Shown in pieces: positions 1 to 6,482 of a stretch of DNA of 8,129 nucleotides. The notes beneath the pieces are model-generated. The model saw only the letters and a program-made list of their open reading frames with translations. It ran no database searches and was not told where the DNA came from. This stretch comes from Eggerthellaceae bacterium. GTDB taxonomy: Bacteria > Actinomycetota > Coriobacteriia > Coriobacteriales > Eggerthellaceae. The stretch spans positions 1-8,129 of the forward strand of contig JAFXIM010000172.1 in NCBI GenBank assembly GCA_017533165.1, in the 5' to 3' direction. Both the position numbers and the translations under genes were made by a program. How positions within the stretch are numbered: position 1 is the first letter of the stretch; every line of letters begins with the position of its first letter.

Positions 1-1885
1 GGCCGGGAAGCTCAGATCGACCCGCTCGGCCAGCAACCTGCTCGATAAGAGCGAAGGTGCGCTCTCCCGCGCGGAAGTCGGGCAGATGAAGCTGCGTATC
101 GGCATTGATGACACCGACCAAGGTGACATCCTCGAAATCAAGGCCCTTCGCAATCATCTGCGTACCCAGTAAAACAGCGGCATCCGCATTCACGAACTGC
201 TCGAGCAAGCGCTGATGAGCTCCCTTGCCCTTGGTGGTATCTGCGTCCATGCGAATGATGGGCACGCCGGGTCCCACTCCCGGCAGCTCATCGAGCAAAG
301 CCCTCAGCTCCGCCTCAACACGCTGAGTACCAGCGCCAAATTTGCGAAGGTAAGGACTCCCGCATTCCGGACAGACAGGCGGCACGGCAATGCGGTAACC
401 ACAATGGTGGCAAGCCAGCATAGCCCCCTGCTCGTGATAGGTCAGGGAAGTCGAACACGACGGGCACTCGGGAACGAAACCACAATCCCTGCAGAGCAAA
501 AACTTGGCGAAACCGCGCTGATTGAGCAAGAGCACGGCCTTGCGTCCAGCCGCCAGCTCATCGGCAAGCGCACGACTCAAACGACCCGAGAACATCGATC
601 GCGATCCGCTGGAGAACTCGGCGGCCATGTCGATCACGTCCACTTCCGGCAAGGCGCGACCGTTGGCTCGCTCGGGCAGGCTAACGCGATGCCAGCCCTC
701 CTCCTTTTCGCAGCGATACAGGGCCTCGATGGAGGGTGTTGCAGAGCCGAGCACCAAAACGCCACCGCTGCGCGCCACCATCCAGGCGGCCACATCTCGC
801 GAAACGTAGCGCGGCGCACTGTCTTGTTTATAAGAGCCCTCGTGCTCCTCGTCGATCACGATGAGACCCACGTTAGCCATAGGCGTGAACAGAGCGCTTC
901 GGGCACCCACAACCACTCTAGCTGCCCCGCTGCGAATAAAATCCCACTGATCGTAGCGCTCGCCCTGACTCATGCGCGAGTGCATGACGGCAACCGTATT
1001 GCCGAAACGCCCTCTAAAACGCGCCACCGTTTGGGGCGTAAGCGAGATCTCGGGAACAAGGACAATAGCGTTTCTCCCCTTCTCAAGGGTAGCTTCAATG
1101 GCCTGAAGGTAGACTTCGGTCTTACCCGACCCCGTGACGCCGTCAATCAAAACAACCTGACCGCTCTTTGCGGCGCGCGCTCTCTCTATCGCTTCCAACG
1201 CCGCAAGTTGGCCTTCGGTCAAACAGGGTTTAGGCGAAGGGACGAAGGAGGCGTCTTCTCCGCTTTGAACACCTCTCATGCGACGACGCAGCTCAATTGA
1301 CACCGCGCCTTTCTCGGAAAGGGTCTTAAGCGTCTGCGACACCGAACCGAACTCGCAGGCAAGCTCGGCCACGCGCACGTCACCGCGCGCGAGCACGTCC
1401 ATAATGGCCTGCTGTTTTGCGGCGTTTTTGCGAGGAGCAAACTCAGCAGCCGCAGGCCCAAGGCTCACCCAACGATCGTCCACCTCCCCCACAGCGGGCT
1501 CCTCTATGCGCCAGCCACCTGCTGGGGTGCGCACCAAGCGCGGAACTCCCCCGGGCGGGGTGAACAAACGCACGCAAGAAGAGAGCGGGGCGATGTATCG
1601 CTCGGACAGAAAGCGCGCGCAAGCTGCGCCCTCTTCATCAAAGTAAGGCTTCGAAAGCGCCCGGTCTACGGACTTCAGCTTTTTAGGATCAAGGCCCAGG
1701 CAGGCAAGATCCGCTTGCTCCAGCTCTTCAACCTCAACCACAAACCCAATCTGCTTGCGGGGGCCAAAGGGCACGAGCACGCAACACCCCACCTCCACGT
1801 CAACGACGTCTTCGCCGATGACGTAAGAGTAAGGGGCGTCAAGAGATTGCGTGGGTATGTCGAGAACTACCGAAGCAAGCAGCAT
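1..1885 (-). CDS. priA: Primosomal protein N' (PriA), replication-restart helicase; 3' end cut off by window edge
   Basis: PriA is a superfamily 2 DNA helicase that recognises stalled or collapsed replication forks and starts reloading of the replicative helicase. My own translation of the minus strand from the ATG at 1883-1885 stays open for 628 codons to the window edge, against about 730 residues for the usual full protein. The N-terminal DNA-binding part (residues 1 to about 105) is followed by the Walker A motif TGSGKT (251-256), DEEH box (345-348), GSATPS (380-385), four zinc-binding cysteine pairs (C465/C468, C474/C477, C492/C495, C505/C508), GTQMIAKGLDF (574-584) and the arginine-finger motif QVAGRAGR (616-623). 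All motifs share one frame, so there is no internal frameshift. The ATG is the first possible start, because the frame is stopped by TAG two codons upstream. No Shine-Dalgarno site is visible. metK ends 6 nt upstream, so coupled translation is likely. Confidence 0.97.
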   Translation of the reverse strand, partial: MLLASVVLDIPTQSLDAPYSYVIGEDVVDVEVGCCVLVPFGPRKQIGFVVEVEELEQADLACLGLDPKKLKSVDRALSKPYFDEEGAACARFLSERYIAPLSSCVRLFTPPGGVPRLVRTPAGGWRIEEPAVGEVDDRWVSLGPAAAEFAPRKNAAKQQAIMDVLARGDVRVAELACEFGSVSQTLKTLSEKGAVSIELRRRMRGVQSGEDASFVPSPKPCLTEGQLAALEAIERARAAKSGQVVLIDGVTGSGKTEVYLQAIEATLEKGRNAIVLVPEISLTPQTVARFRGRFGNTVAVMHSRMSQGERYDQWDFIRSGAARVVVGARSALFTPMANVGLIVIDEEHEGSYKQDSAPRYVSRDVAAWMVARSGGVLVLGSATPSIEALYRCEKEEGWHRVSLPERANGRALPEVDVIDMAAEFSSGSRSMFSGRLSRALADELAAGRKAVLLLNQRGFAKFLLCRDCGFVPECPSCSTSLTYHEQGAMLACHHCGYRIAVPPVCPECGSPYLRKFGAGTQRVEAELRALLDELPGVGPGVPIIRMDADTTKGKGAHQRLLEQFVNADAAVLLGTQMIAKGLDFEDVTLVGVINADTQLHLPDFRAGERTFALIEQVAGRAGRSELPG

Positions 1886-1888
1886 AGC

Positions 1889-1900
1889 GGCCTAGAGGCC
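1889..1900. repeat. Short inverted repeat over the metK stop codon
   Basis: The 5-bp arms GGCCT and AGGCC flank a 2-base centre, or 4-bp arms flank a 4-base loop if folded as RNA. The repeat contains the metK TAG stop (1892-1894) and lies just upstream of the priA ATG. It could shape termination and re-initiation at this junction, but so short a dyad may be chance. Confidence 0.3.
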
Positions 1901-3154
1901 AACCGCAGCGCGCAGAGCCTCTACCTTGTTGGTTGCTTCCCAGGTGAACTCGGGAAGCTCGCGGCCGAAGTGACCGTACGCAGCGGTCTTGCGATAGATG
2001 GGGCGGCGCAGCTTGAGCTCATCGATAATGGCGCCGGGACGCAGGTCGAAGACCTCGTTCACCGCACGCTCGATATCGGCCTCGGGCACGTGAGCGGTGC
2101 CAAAGGTCTCTACCAGAACGGACACCGGACGCGCCATGCCGATGGCGTAGGCAACCTGAATCTCACAGCGATCAGCCAAACCGGCAGCCACTACGTTCTT
2201 AGCGACCCAACGCGCCGCATAGGCGGCGGAGCGGTCGACCTTGGTGCAGTCCTTACCGCTGAAAGCACCGCCACCATGACGGCCCATGCCACCATAGGTG
2301 TCAACGATGATCTTGCGGCCGGTCAAGCCGCAGTCGCCCATAGGGCCGCCGATAACGAAACGGCCGGTGGGGTTGATGTGGATGCCCGCATCGTCAGCAA
2401 GGCTCACGCCCTCAGCTGCAAACACAGGCTCGATAACATGCTTGACGATGTCGGCAGAAAGCTCGGCATGCTCAACTTCCTCAGCGTGCTGAGTCGAAAC
2501 GACCACCTTCTCCACGCAAACCGGCTTGTCGTCGACGTAACGCACGGAAACCTGAGTCTTTCCGTCGGGACGCAGGTAAGGCAGCGTGCCATTCTTGCGA
2601 ACCTCGGTCAGGCGCTCAGACAAGCGATGTGCCAGGTAAATGGGCATGGGCATGAGCGTGGAAGTCTCGTTGCAAGCGTAGCCGAACATCATGCCCTGGT
2701 CTCCGGCACCTACGTTTTCGTAGGGGTCAGCCGTCGCATCGGCGCCATGCTGAACCTCCCAGGACTCGTCAACGCCCTGGGCAATGTCGGGAGACTGTTC
2801 GTGGATGGCGTTCATCACGCCGCAGGTATTGCCATCGAAACCGTACTTAGCGCGATCGTAGCCGATTTCGGTAACCACCTCACGCACGATGGACTGAACG
2901 TCAACGTAAGCCTGGGTGCGGATTTCACCGGCGACAACCACCTGGCCGGTGGTAACCAAGGTCTCACAGGCACAACGAACCTGCGTAGGGTCGGCCGGCT
3001 GACCGCCCGGAGCAACATAGCCAGCTTCAGCCAGTTCGATTTCCTTGGCGAAAATAGCATCGAGAATAGCGTCAGAGATCTGATCGCACATCTTATCGGG
3101 ATGACCCTCGGTAACGGACTCCGAGGTGAACAGGTATGAGTTTGCGATGGTCAT
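1892..3154 (-). CDS. metK: S-adenosylmethionine synthetase (methionine adenosyltransferase)
   Basis: This cytoplasmic enzyme makes S-adenosylmethionine from methionine and ATP, releasing phosphate and pyrophosphate. It supplies methyl groups and the SAM used by radical enzymes and polyamine synthesis. The 420-residue protein carries the family signatures: TEGHPDK at 15-21 with catalytic H18, [12 protein letters not shown] at 149-160, GDCGLTGRK at 273-281 and the phosphate-binding GGGAFSGKD at 294-302 followed by KVDRS. It is slightly longer than the usual 380-400 residues. The extra length is mainly an acidic, Pro/Gly-containing segment at about residues 37-57, between the first helix and the first core strand. 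The ATG start is fixed by AGGAGG at 3161-3166 with 6-nt spacing. The gene has its own 148-nt leader and is followed after 6 nt by priA. Confidence 0.98.
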   Translation of the reverse strand: MTIANSYLFTSESVTEGHPDKMCDQISDAILDAIFAKEIELAEAGYVAPGGQPADPTQVRCACETLVTTGQVVVAGEIRTQAYVDVQSIVREVVTEIGYDRAKYGFDGNTCGVMNAIHEQSPDIAQGVDESWEVQHGADATADPYENVGAGDQGMMFGYACNETSTLMPMPIYLAHRLSERLTEVRKNGTLPYLRPDGKTQVSVRYVDDKPVCVEKVVVSTQHAEEVEHAELSADIVKHVIEPVFAAEGVSLADDAGIHINPTGRFVIGGPMGDCGLTGRKIIVDTYGGMGRHGGGAFSGKDCTKVDRSAAYAARWVAKNVVAAGLADRCEIQVAYAIGMARPVSVLVETFGTAHVPEADIERAVNEVFDLRPGAIIDELKLRRPIYRKTAAYGHFGRELPEFTWEATNKVEALRAAVGL

Positions 3155-3160
3155 GCGTTT

Positions 3161-3166
3161 CCTCCT
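3161..3166 (-). promoter_or_regulatory. Shine-Dalgarno site of metK
   Basis: AGGAGG on the minus strand, preceded by GA-rich sequence, lies 6 nt before the metK ATG. It is the strongest ribosome-binding site in the window and fixes the metK start. Confidence 0.9.
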
Positions 3167-3183
3167 TCATCGCTGTCGGCCGG

Positions 3184-3244
3184 ACCACCTTGGCGCAAAT
3201 GCCAGGTTGGTGTCGGGATCGTCAAGCCAACTCTCTCCCCCGAC
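3184..3244 (-). other. Two adjacent RNA hairpins in the metK leader
   Basis: The start-proximal hairpin (3184-3211) pairs ACC/GGT, ACCT/AGGT and GGC/GCC, giving 10 base pairs with two single-base bulges and a 6-nt loop. The second hairpin (3212-3244) has 6-bp arms GTCGGG (3212-3217) and CCCGAC (3239-3244) around a 21-nt loop. The two stems abut with no base between them, so they could stack. Neither is followed by a T-run, so they are not simple terminators. The 3184-3211 stem ends 17 nt before the Shine-Dalgarno site. Confidence 0.45.
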
Positions 3245-3262
3245 TCTGGATAAACGGATGCA

Positions 3263-3281
3263 TTCAAACGACGCGTTTGAA
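3263..3281. repeat. Perfect 19-bp palindrome (8-bp arms, 3-bp centre)
   Basis: TTCAAACG (3263-3270) and CGTTTGAA (3274-3281) are exact reverse complements around ACG. The element lies 21 nt after the stop of the ATP-grasp gene and far upstream of metK. No T-run follows on either strand, so an intrinsic terminator is unlikely. It could be an operator for a dimeric repressor, a transcript-end hairpin that protects against nucleases, or part of a longer leader structure. Confidence 0.5.
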
Positions 3282-3302
3282 GCCAAAGAATGATACCGTC
3301 AC

Positions 3303-4688
3303 TTACAGCTTGCAGTCAACCCAAATAGTGGCAGCGGTTATACCCTTCATGTCTTTGGATATGGTAGGCAGAGGACCAAGGCGACTGAACACGCCCTGGA
3401 ACGTACCGTCATACAAATACAGGCCGTTTAAATTGTTATACATCTGAGGAACAAACGGCACTTCCTCGTCCATCATTTCCTCGATCCCCGTGTCGGCCGG
3501 CAAGGTAAGGGTGCGGAAGGGAGCAATGTAGCTCTGCACGATGAAGGGGTACCCTGCCCGCGCGTTGGCAAAAGCATCGACAAGCTCCTCCCAGCGCTCC
3601 TGGGTCACCGCGCAACCCGCATACACGTCATGGGCTCCGTAATGGTCGGTGGGCTTGATGATCCACTTGTCCTTTCCAGCGCGGATCTGACCCAGATCAA
3701 CGTAGGCTTCGTCCAAAAAGCGCGTTTGCGGAACGGTTCGCTCGATGAAGGCCACTTCATCATCGGTCAGGAAGGCCTTCGTCTCAGGCTTGAACAGCAC
3801 CTCGAAGATCTGCTTGTCGTGCACGATATGCCCCGCAAAGCTGCCAATCAAAGCCACCTTCTCAGCGCGAACCGCCTCGATGAAATCCTGCGACTCGTCC
3901 CAAAAGTCGATGACGTCATTGGTGACACAGCGCCTCCAGATCGCATGGATCTGCTTACCTTCGCCATTCCATAGGTTTTCGCCGTCAAACACAAGGTCAC
4001 GAACGTCGGCCACAATGCACTCGATGCCACGCTGGGCAAACAGGTCTGCATAGATGAAGAACTCATCCACTACGCCGTTCTCGAGGTAATCGCAAATGGC
4101 GAATGTGGGTTTCTCCACGCGATGAGCGTAGCTTTCGTAAATGGCGATGAAGCGATCGATCCAAGGCATGAACAAGTCGCATGCCTGTAAATCGTGCCTC
4201 TGAGCGAAAGCCTTGAAGGCGGCGCTTTCTACCACTGAGTTCGTGATCTCGCGGTTTTCGTTCATTCCGCTCGATCCATCGCCGTTGAACTCGCAGAACC
4301 TCATTTGATAATCGTCTTCGTTGAAGAAGGTGTCCACGCGAGCGAAGGGCAGCACGGAGTCATAGCCGCGAGGCAACAGAATAAGATCTACCAGACGCTC
4401 GTCGAAATCAAAGCAGCTACGATAGCTTTCATCAGCGCGATAACGCTCGATCACCTTGCAGAGAATGCGATGCGCGGTCTCAGCAGTGTCCTTCATCACA
4501 TCATAGCTTTGCTGGTTGAACAAACGCGGCAAATACGAGCAGTCAACCACGCGATGATGCACGATGGCGGTGGACTTGCGCATGTAGTCATGGGCGGCTC
4601 GACGGCTGGCAACATCCCCGTCAAGGGACTCGATGATATTGAGATACTCCGCCGTGTAATCTGCGTTCGAGGGAATACGATCGGTCAT
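3303..4688 (-). CDS. Circularly permuted ATP-grasp-like ligase (glutathionylspermidine-synthase-like), substrate unknown
   Basis: The 461-residue soluble protein looks like an ATP-grasp enzyme of the circularly permuted / glutathionylspermidine-synthase type, which join a carboxylate to an amine or thiol through an acyl-phosphate. Supporting segments are RFCEFNGDGSSGMNENRE (130-147), an IWRR stretch (250-253) like the YRR motif of this group, IVHDKQIFEVLF (288-299), and KWIIKPTDHYGAHDVYAG (341-358), which matches a nucleotide-binding lysine strand plus glycine loop. No signal peptide or membrane segment is visible. I chose the ATG at 4686-4688 because AAAGGGG ends 5 nt before it. A TTG at 4701-4703 would add five residues but lies at the edge of that ribosome-binding site. 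It follows the thioesterase stop by 15 nt, so the two are probably co-transcribed. The family call rests on motif resemblance; I do not recognise the substrate. Confidence 0.65.
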   Translation of the reverse strand: MTDRIPSNADYTAEYLNIIESLDGDVASRRAAHDYMRKSTAIVHHRVVDCSYLPRLFNQQSYDVMKDTAETAHRILCKVIERYRADESYRSCFDFDERLVDLILLPRGYDSVLPFARVDTFFNEDDYQMRFCEFNGDGSSGMNENREITNSVVESAAFKAFAQRHDLQACDLFMPWIDRFIAIYESYAHRVEKPTFAICDYLENGVVDEFFIYADLFAQRGIECIVADVRDLVFDGENLWNGEGKQIHAIWRRCVTNDVIDFWDESQDFIEAVRAEKVALIGSFAGHIVHDKQIFEVLFKPETKAFLTDDEVAFIERTVPQTRFLDEAYVDLGQIRAGKDKWIIKPTDHYGAHDVYAGCAVTQERWEELVDAFANARAGYPFIVQSYIAPFRTLTLPADTGIEEMMDEEVPFVPQMYNNLNGLYLYDGTFQGVFSRLGPLPTISKDMKGITAATIWVDCKL

Positions 4689-4693
4689 TGCCG

Positions 4694-4700
4694 CCCCTTT
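4694..4700 (-). promoter_or_regulatory. Ribosome-binding site deciding the ATP-grasp start
   Basis: AAAGGGG on the minus strand lies 5 nt upstream of the ATG at 4686-4688, inside the 15-nt gap after the thioesterase stop. It favours this ATG over the TTG five codons earlier. Confidence 0.75.
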
Positions 4701-4703
4701 CAA

Positions 4704-5123
4704 TTAGGCGTTGCGATGGCAGACAGCCGTCATCTTAGCGACCGCCCGCCCCGTATCATCAGTGACCACCGTGGTGTAAAAGCCCAGCCTGCGACCAGAC
4801 TTATCAACATCGCAAGTAGCGATGAGACGGCTTCCTTTGGCGGCCGACAAAAACTCAATGGTATTGCTCACCGAAACCGTTGGATTCTCGTTGTAATTGG
4901 ACGCAACCGCCAAAGCGTAGTCAGCCAGGGTGAAAATAGCCCCGCCCATCACGCCTCCCATGGCGTTGTAGTGCTTGGCCCGATCGAGATCCAAAACGGT
5001 CACGGCATGCCCGGGGGCAACCTCGGCAATACGACAACCCGTCACATCGTAGGCGAAATCATCTCCTTGGAAGAATTGCTGCACCTCTTCGAGGCTCGCG
5101 TTTTCCTTCAACACTTCGACCAT
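4704..5123 (-). CDS. PaaI-family hotdog-fold thioesterase
   Basis: Proteins of this family hydrolyse acyl-CoA or aryl-CoA thioesters in the cytoplasm as hotdog dimers or tetramers. The 139-residue length fits a single hotdog domain. The signature helix region reads HYNAMGGVMGGAIFTLADYA (51-70). N53 and G56 are followed by GG at 60-61, and D68 is at the position of the catalytic acid in PaaI-type enzymes. The histidine of the usual HGG triplet is replaced by M59. Later strands (TVSVSNTIEFLSAA, and a C-terminal AVAKMTAVCHR strand) fit the fold. The start is uncertain: the ATG at 5121-5123 directly abuts GAGAAGGAG (5124-5132) with no spacer, while a GTG at codon 4 (5112-5114) sits 9 nt from it. 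The gene lies 68 nt after the iron-sulfur gene and 15 nt before the ATP-grasp gene. The substrate cannot be read from sequence. Confidence 0.9.
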   Translation of the reverse strand: MVEVLKENASLEEVQQFFQGDDFAYDVTGCRIAEVAPGHAVTVLDLDRAKHYNAMGGVMGGAIFTLADYALAVASNYNENPTVSVSNTIEFLSAAKGSRLIATCDVDKSGRRLGFYTTVVTDDTGRAVAKMTAVCHRNA

Positions 5124-5132
5124 CTCCTTCTC
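5124..5132 (-). promoter_or_regulatory. Shine-Dalgarno-like sequence abutting the thioesterase ATG
   Basis: GAGAAGGAG runs directly into the ATG, leaving no spacer, but lies 9 nt before an in-frame GTG at 5112-5114. It therefore raises the possibility that translation begins at the GTG, making the protein three residues shorter. Confidence 0.6.
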
Positions 5133-5153
5133 ACGGTCTGCTTTATTTCACAT

Positions 5154-5183
5154 GGCGAAGGTAAGCGCTCATTCGCCTCACCT
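5154..5183 (-). other. Overlapping inverted repeats between the iron-sulfur and thioesterase genes
   Basis: In this 68-nt gap two overlapping dyads are visible. GGCGAA (5154-5159) pairs with TTCGCC (5172-5177), and on the minus-strand RNA AGGUGAG (5177-5183) can pair with CUUACCU (5159-5165) using one G-U pair. Their arms share bases, so they would compete. There is no T-run, so this is not an intrinsic terminator, and read-through into the thioesterase gene is plausible. Confidence 0.3.
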
Positions 5184-5191
5184 GGCAATCC

Positions 5192-6463
5192 CTAATCAGC
5201 CTCCGACAAACGCTCCTCAGCCGAACGCGCCTTACGCGCGGCTTCTCTTCGCTCAGCTCGAAGTCGCTCGAGCGCCTGTACGCACACGATACCCGGAGCC
5301 GCATCGAGCAAACTTGCCGGAACCTCCACCAAATGCGCAGCATGGGCAAAACAGGCACGCACGCAGTTGCCACAGCCGATGCAGTAACGCACGTCATAGG
5401 ACAGGAGACCCGTGTCAGCATCAGGGTAGCGCGCCGAAGTCGGACAAGCGCCCGCACAGTCAAGCGCATTGCAGCAGCTTGCGCAATCGGTATCCGAAAC
5501 GACCAACTGCACGCGCTCGGCAATGCTCGCATCATGCTCTATAGCCTGAAGCAGCATACGCCGCTTAGGCTGCATCAGCTTCATAACCGAACCCGATTGC
5601 GCGTGACGATTTACCTCGGGAAGCGTGTTTTGCATCTGGCGAGTCTGAGCGCGCATGCGCTCCTGACGCTCGTAGAAATCCTGCAGCACGCTTGAATTGC
5701 GTTTGCGGTACTCACCGGAGGCTGCGTCTTCCACGTTACCAGCAAAGTGGGTGAACACCCCTCGTCGGTCAACATCGCCATGCTGCACAAAGGACTGCAG
5801 GTATCCGGTTTTAGCGGGAACCTCATCGACCACGTCGATCGTGCGCTGCGTCCAAGCTTGGGCCGTCTCGATAGCGTGCGTATACAGCATCTCCGCCACA
5901 TCACCGCCGCGAGCGCATTTCGCGCATCGCTCGAAATCACACACGGCGCGCAGCTCGATGCCCTCGGCCAGGAGGGAGGTCCAAAACTCCGGCGAGAGAG
6001 CGGCCAGGCAAGGCACCTCGACCACGCAGGGCGCCGGATCGTCTTCACCCTCAAGCACGGGGGCGCAGGCAATGAACACGCCTTCGCCACGCTGCGCCGC
6101 GCGAGACACGCGGCTGGCGAGATCGGTCATAGTCACGTCATTGGAGGTGAAGGCATCGCAAATGCCCAAACAAATGCCGCAGAAGGTGCAAGCCTCGGAA
6201 TCTATCTGAGGAAGCCCATCGGTGCCAAGGCGTATCGCTGCTACAGGGCAGGCCATGACGCAGCGTTTGCAGCTGCCGCCCTTGGGATTGACGCAGAAAT
6301 CAGCCGTCACCACGATCTTGGGATCGGGGCGAGTGGCCTTCACGCGAGAGTTGCTGCGATAGGCGGCTACGGCCTCCGCATCGAAGTGCAGCAGGTCCTT
6401 ACGCTGCGGCTGGTCTTCGGTGGAGTCGACGGCATCGGCGGGATCGACAGCTTCAGAAGACAC
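5192..6463 (-). CDS. Multi-cluster 4Fe-4S ferredoxin-type protein; N-terminus probably extends upstream in another frame
   Basis: The protein (423 residues from the GTG at 6461-6463) has two ferredoxin-like modules. The first has C57/C65/C68/C72 and C92/C95/C98/C102. The second has C327/C330/C331/C336/C340 and C361/C364/C367/C371. This suggests up to four [4Fe-4S] clusters. Between them, residues 129-190 hold C133, C146, PC152, C175, C180 and C183 in an arrangement loosely like the hydrogenase delta subunit (MvhD/FlpD) fold. A charged helical stretch follows at about 259-317, and the C-terminal tail (398-423) is a charged helix. No signal peptide or membrane segment is seen, so it is probably cytoplasmic and acts in electron transfer; its partner is unknown. 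The GTG start is doubtful: its GGGGAG overlaps the start codon, and a repeated ADPAD/VDPAD coding pattern continues upstream of it. See the entry at 6464-6642. Confidence 0.85.
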   Translation of the reverse strand: MSSEAVDPADAVDSTEDQPQRKDLLHFDAEAVAAYRSNSRVKATRPDPKIVVTADFCVNPKGGSCKRCVMACPVAAIRLGTDGLPQIDSEACTFCGICLGICDAFTSNDVTMTDLASRVSRAAQRGEGVFIACAPVLEGEDDPAPCVVEVPCLAALSPEFWTSLLAEGIELRAVCDFERCAKCARGGDVAEMLYTHAIETAQAWTQRTIDVVDEVPAKTGYLQSFVQHGDVDRRGVFTHFAGNVEDAASGEYRKRNSSVLQDFYERQERMRAQTRQMQNTLPEVNRHAQSGSVMKLMQPKRRMLLQAIEHDASIAERVQLVVSDTDCASCCNALDCAGACPTSARYPDADTGLLSYDVRYCIGCGNCVRACFAHAAHLVEVPASLLDAAPGIVCVQALERLRAERREAARKARSAEERLSEAD

Positions 6464-6482
6464 CTCCCCATCGGCGGGATCG
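6433..6482. repeat. 14-bp direct repeat, 36 bp apart (12 codons)
   Basis: CATCGGCGGGATCG occurs at 6433-6446 and at 6469-6482. The period is 36 bp, so in the iron-sulfur gene frame both copies encode a DPAD motif. One copy lies inside the annotated gene and one upstream of its GTG, which argues that the same frame is coding beyond that GTG. Confidence 0.75.

Larger units (their letters stand above)
3155..3302 (-). promoter_or_regulatory. metK leader / intergenic region with possible structured 5' UTR
   Basis: This 148-nt gap separates the stop of the ATP-grasp gene from metK. Read on the minus strand it contains, in order, a 19-bp palindrome, two adjacent hairpins and a strong Shine-Dalgarno site. 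metK leaders in many bacteria carry SAM riboswitches. Parts of this one, such as CAACC and AAGGTG flanking a small stem, recall the SAM-I core, but I cannot assemble a full consensus with a closing P1 stem. No convincing -35/-10 pair stands out. A regulatory role is inferred from position and folding potential only. Confidence 0.4.

Noticed and set aside
215..1300. Plus-strand open frame (361 codons)
   Set aside because: It lies fully antisense to the helicase core of priA and is a product of GC-rich codon bias.
1715..3139. Long plus-strand open frame (474 codons)
   Set aside because: It is antisense to metK and the start of priA, has no ribosome-binding site or recognisable motif, and both genes beneath it are certain.
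3186..3235. TTGACG (about 3221-3226) as a -35 box for a metK promoter
   Set aside because: No acceptable -10 box lies 16-18 nt downstream; the candidate hexamers there are poor.
3263..3281. Palindrome as an intrinsic terminator of the ATP-grasp gene
   Set aside because: No T-run follows the stem on either strand and the stem is not GC-rich enough.
3136..3447. Plus-strand open frame across the metK leader
   Set aside because: It overlaps the starts and ends of two minus-strand genes, its protein is not recognisable, and it lacks a ribosome-binding site.
4305..5195. Plus-strand open frame (296 codons)
   Set aside because: It is antisense to the ATP-grasp and thioesterase genes and has no family signature.
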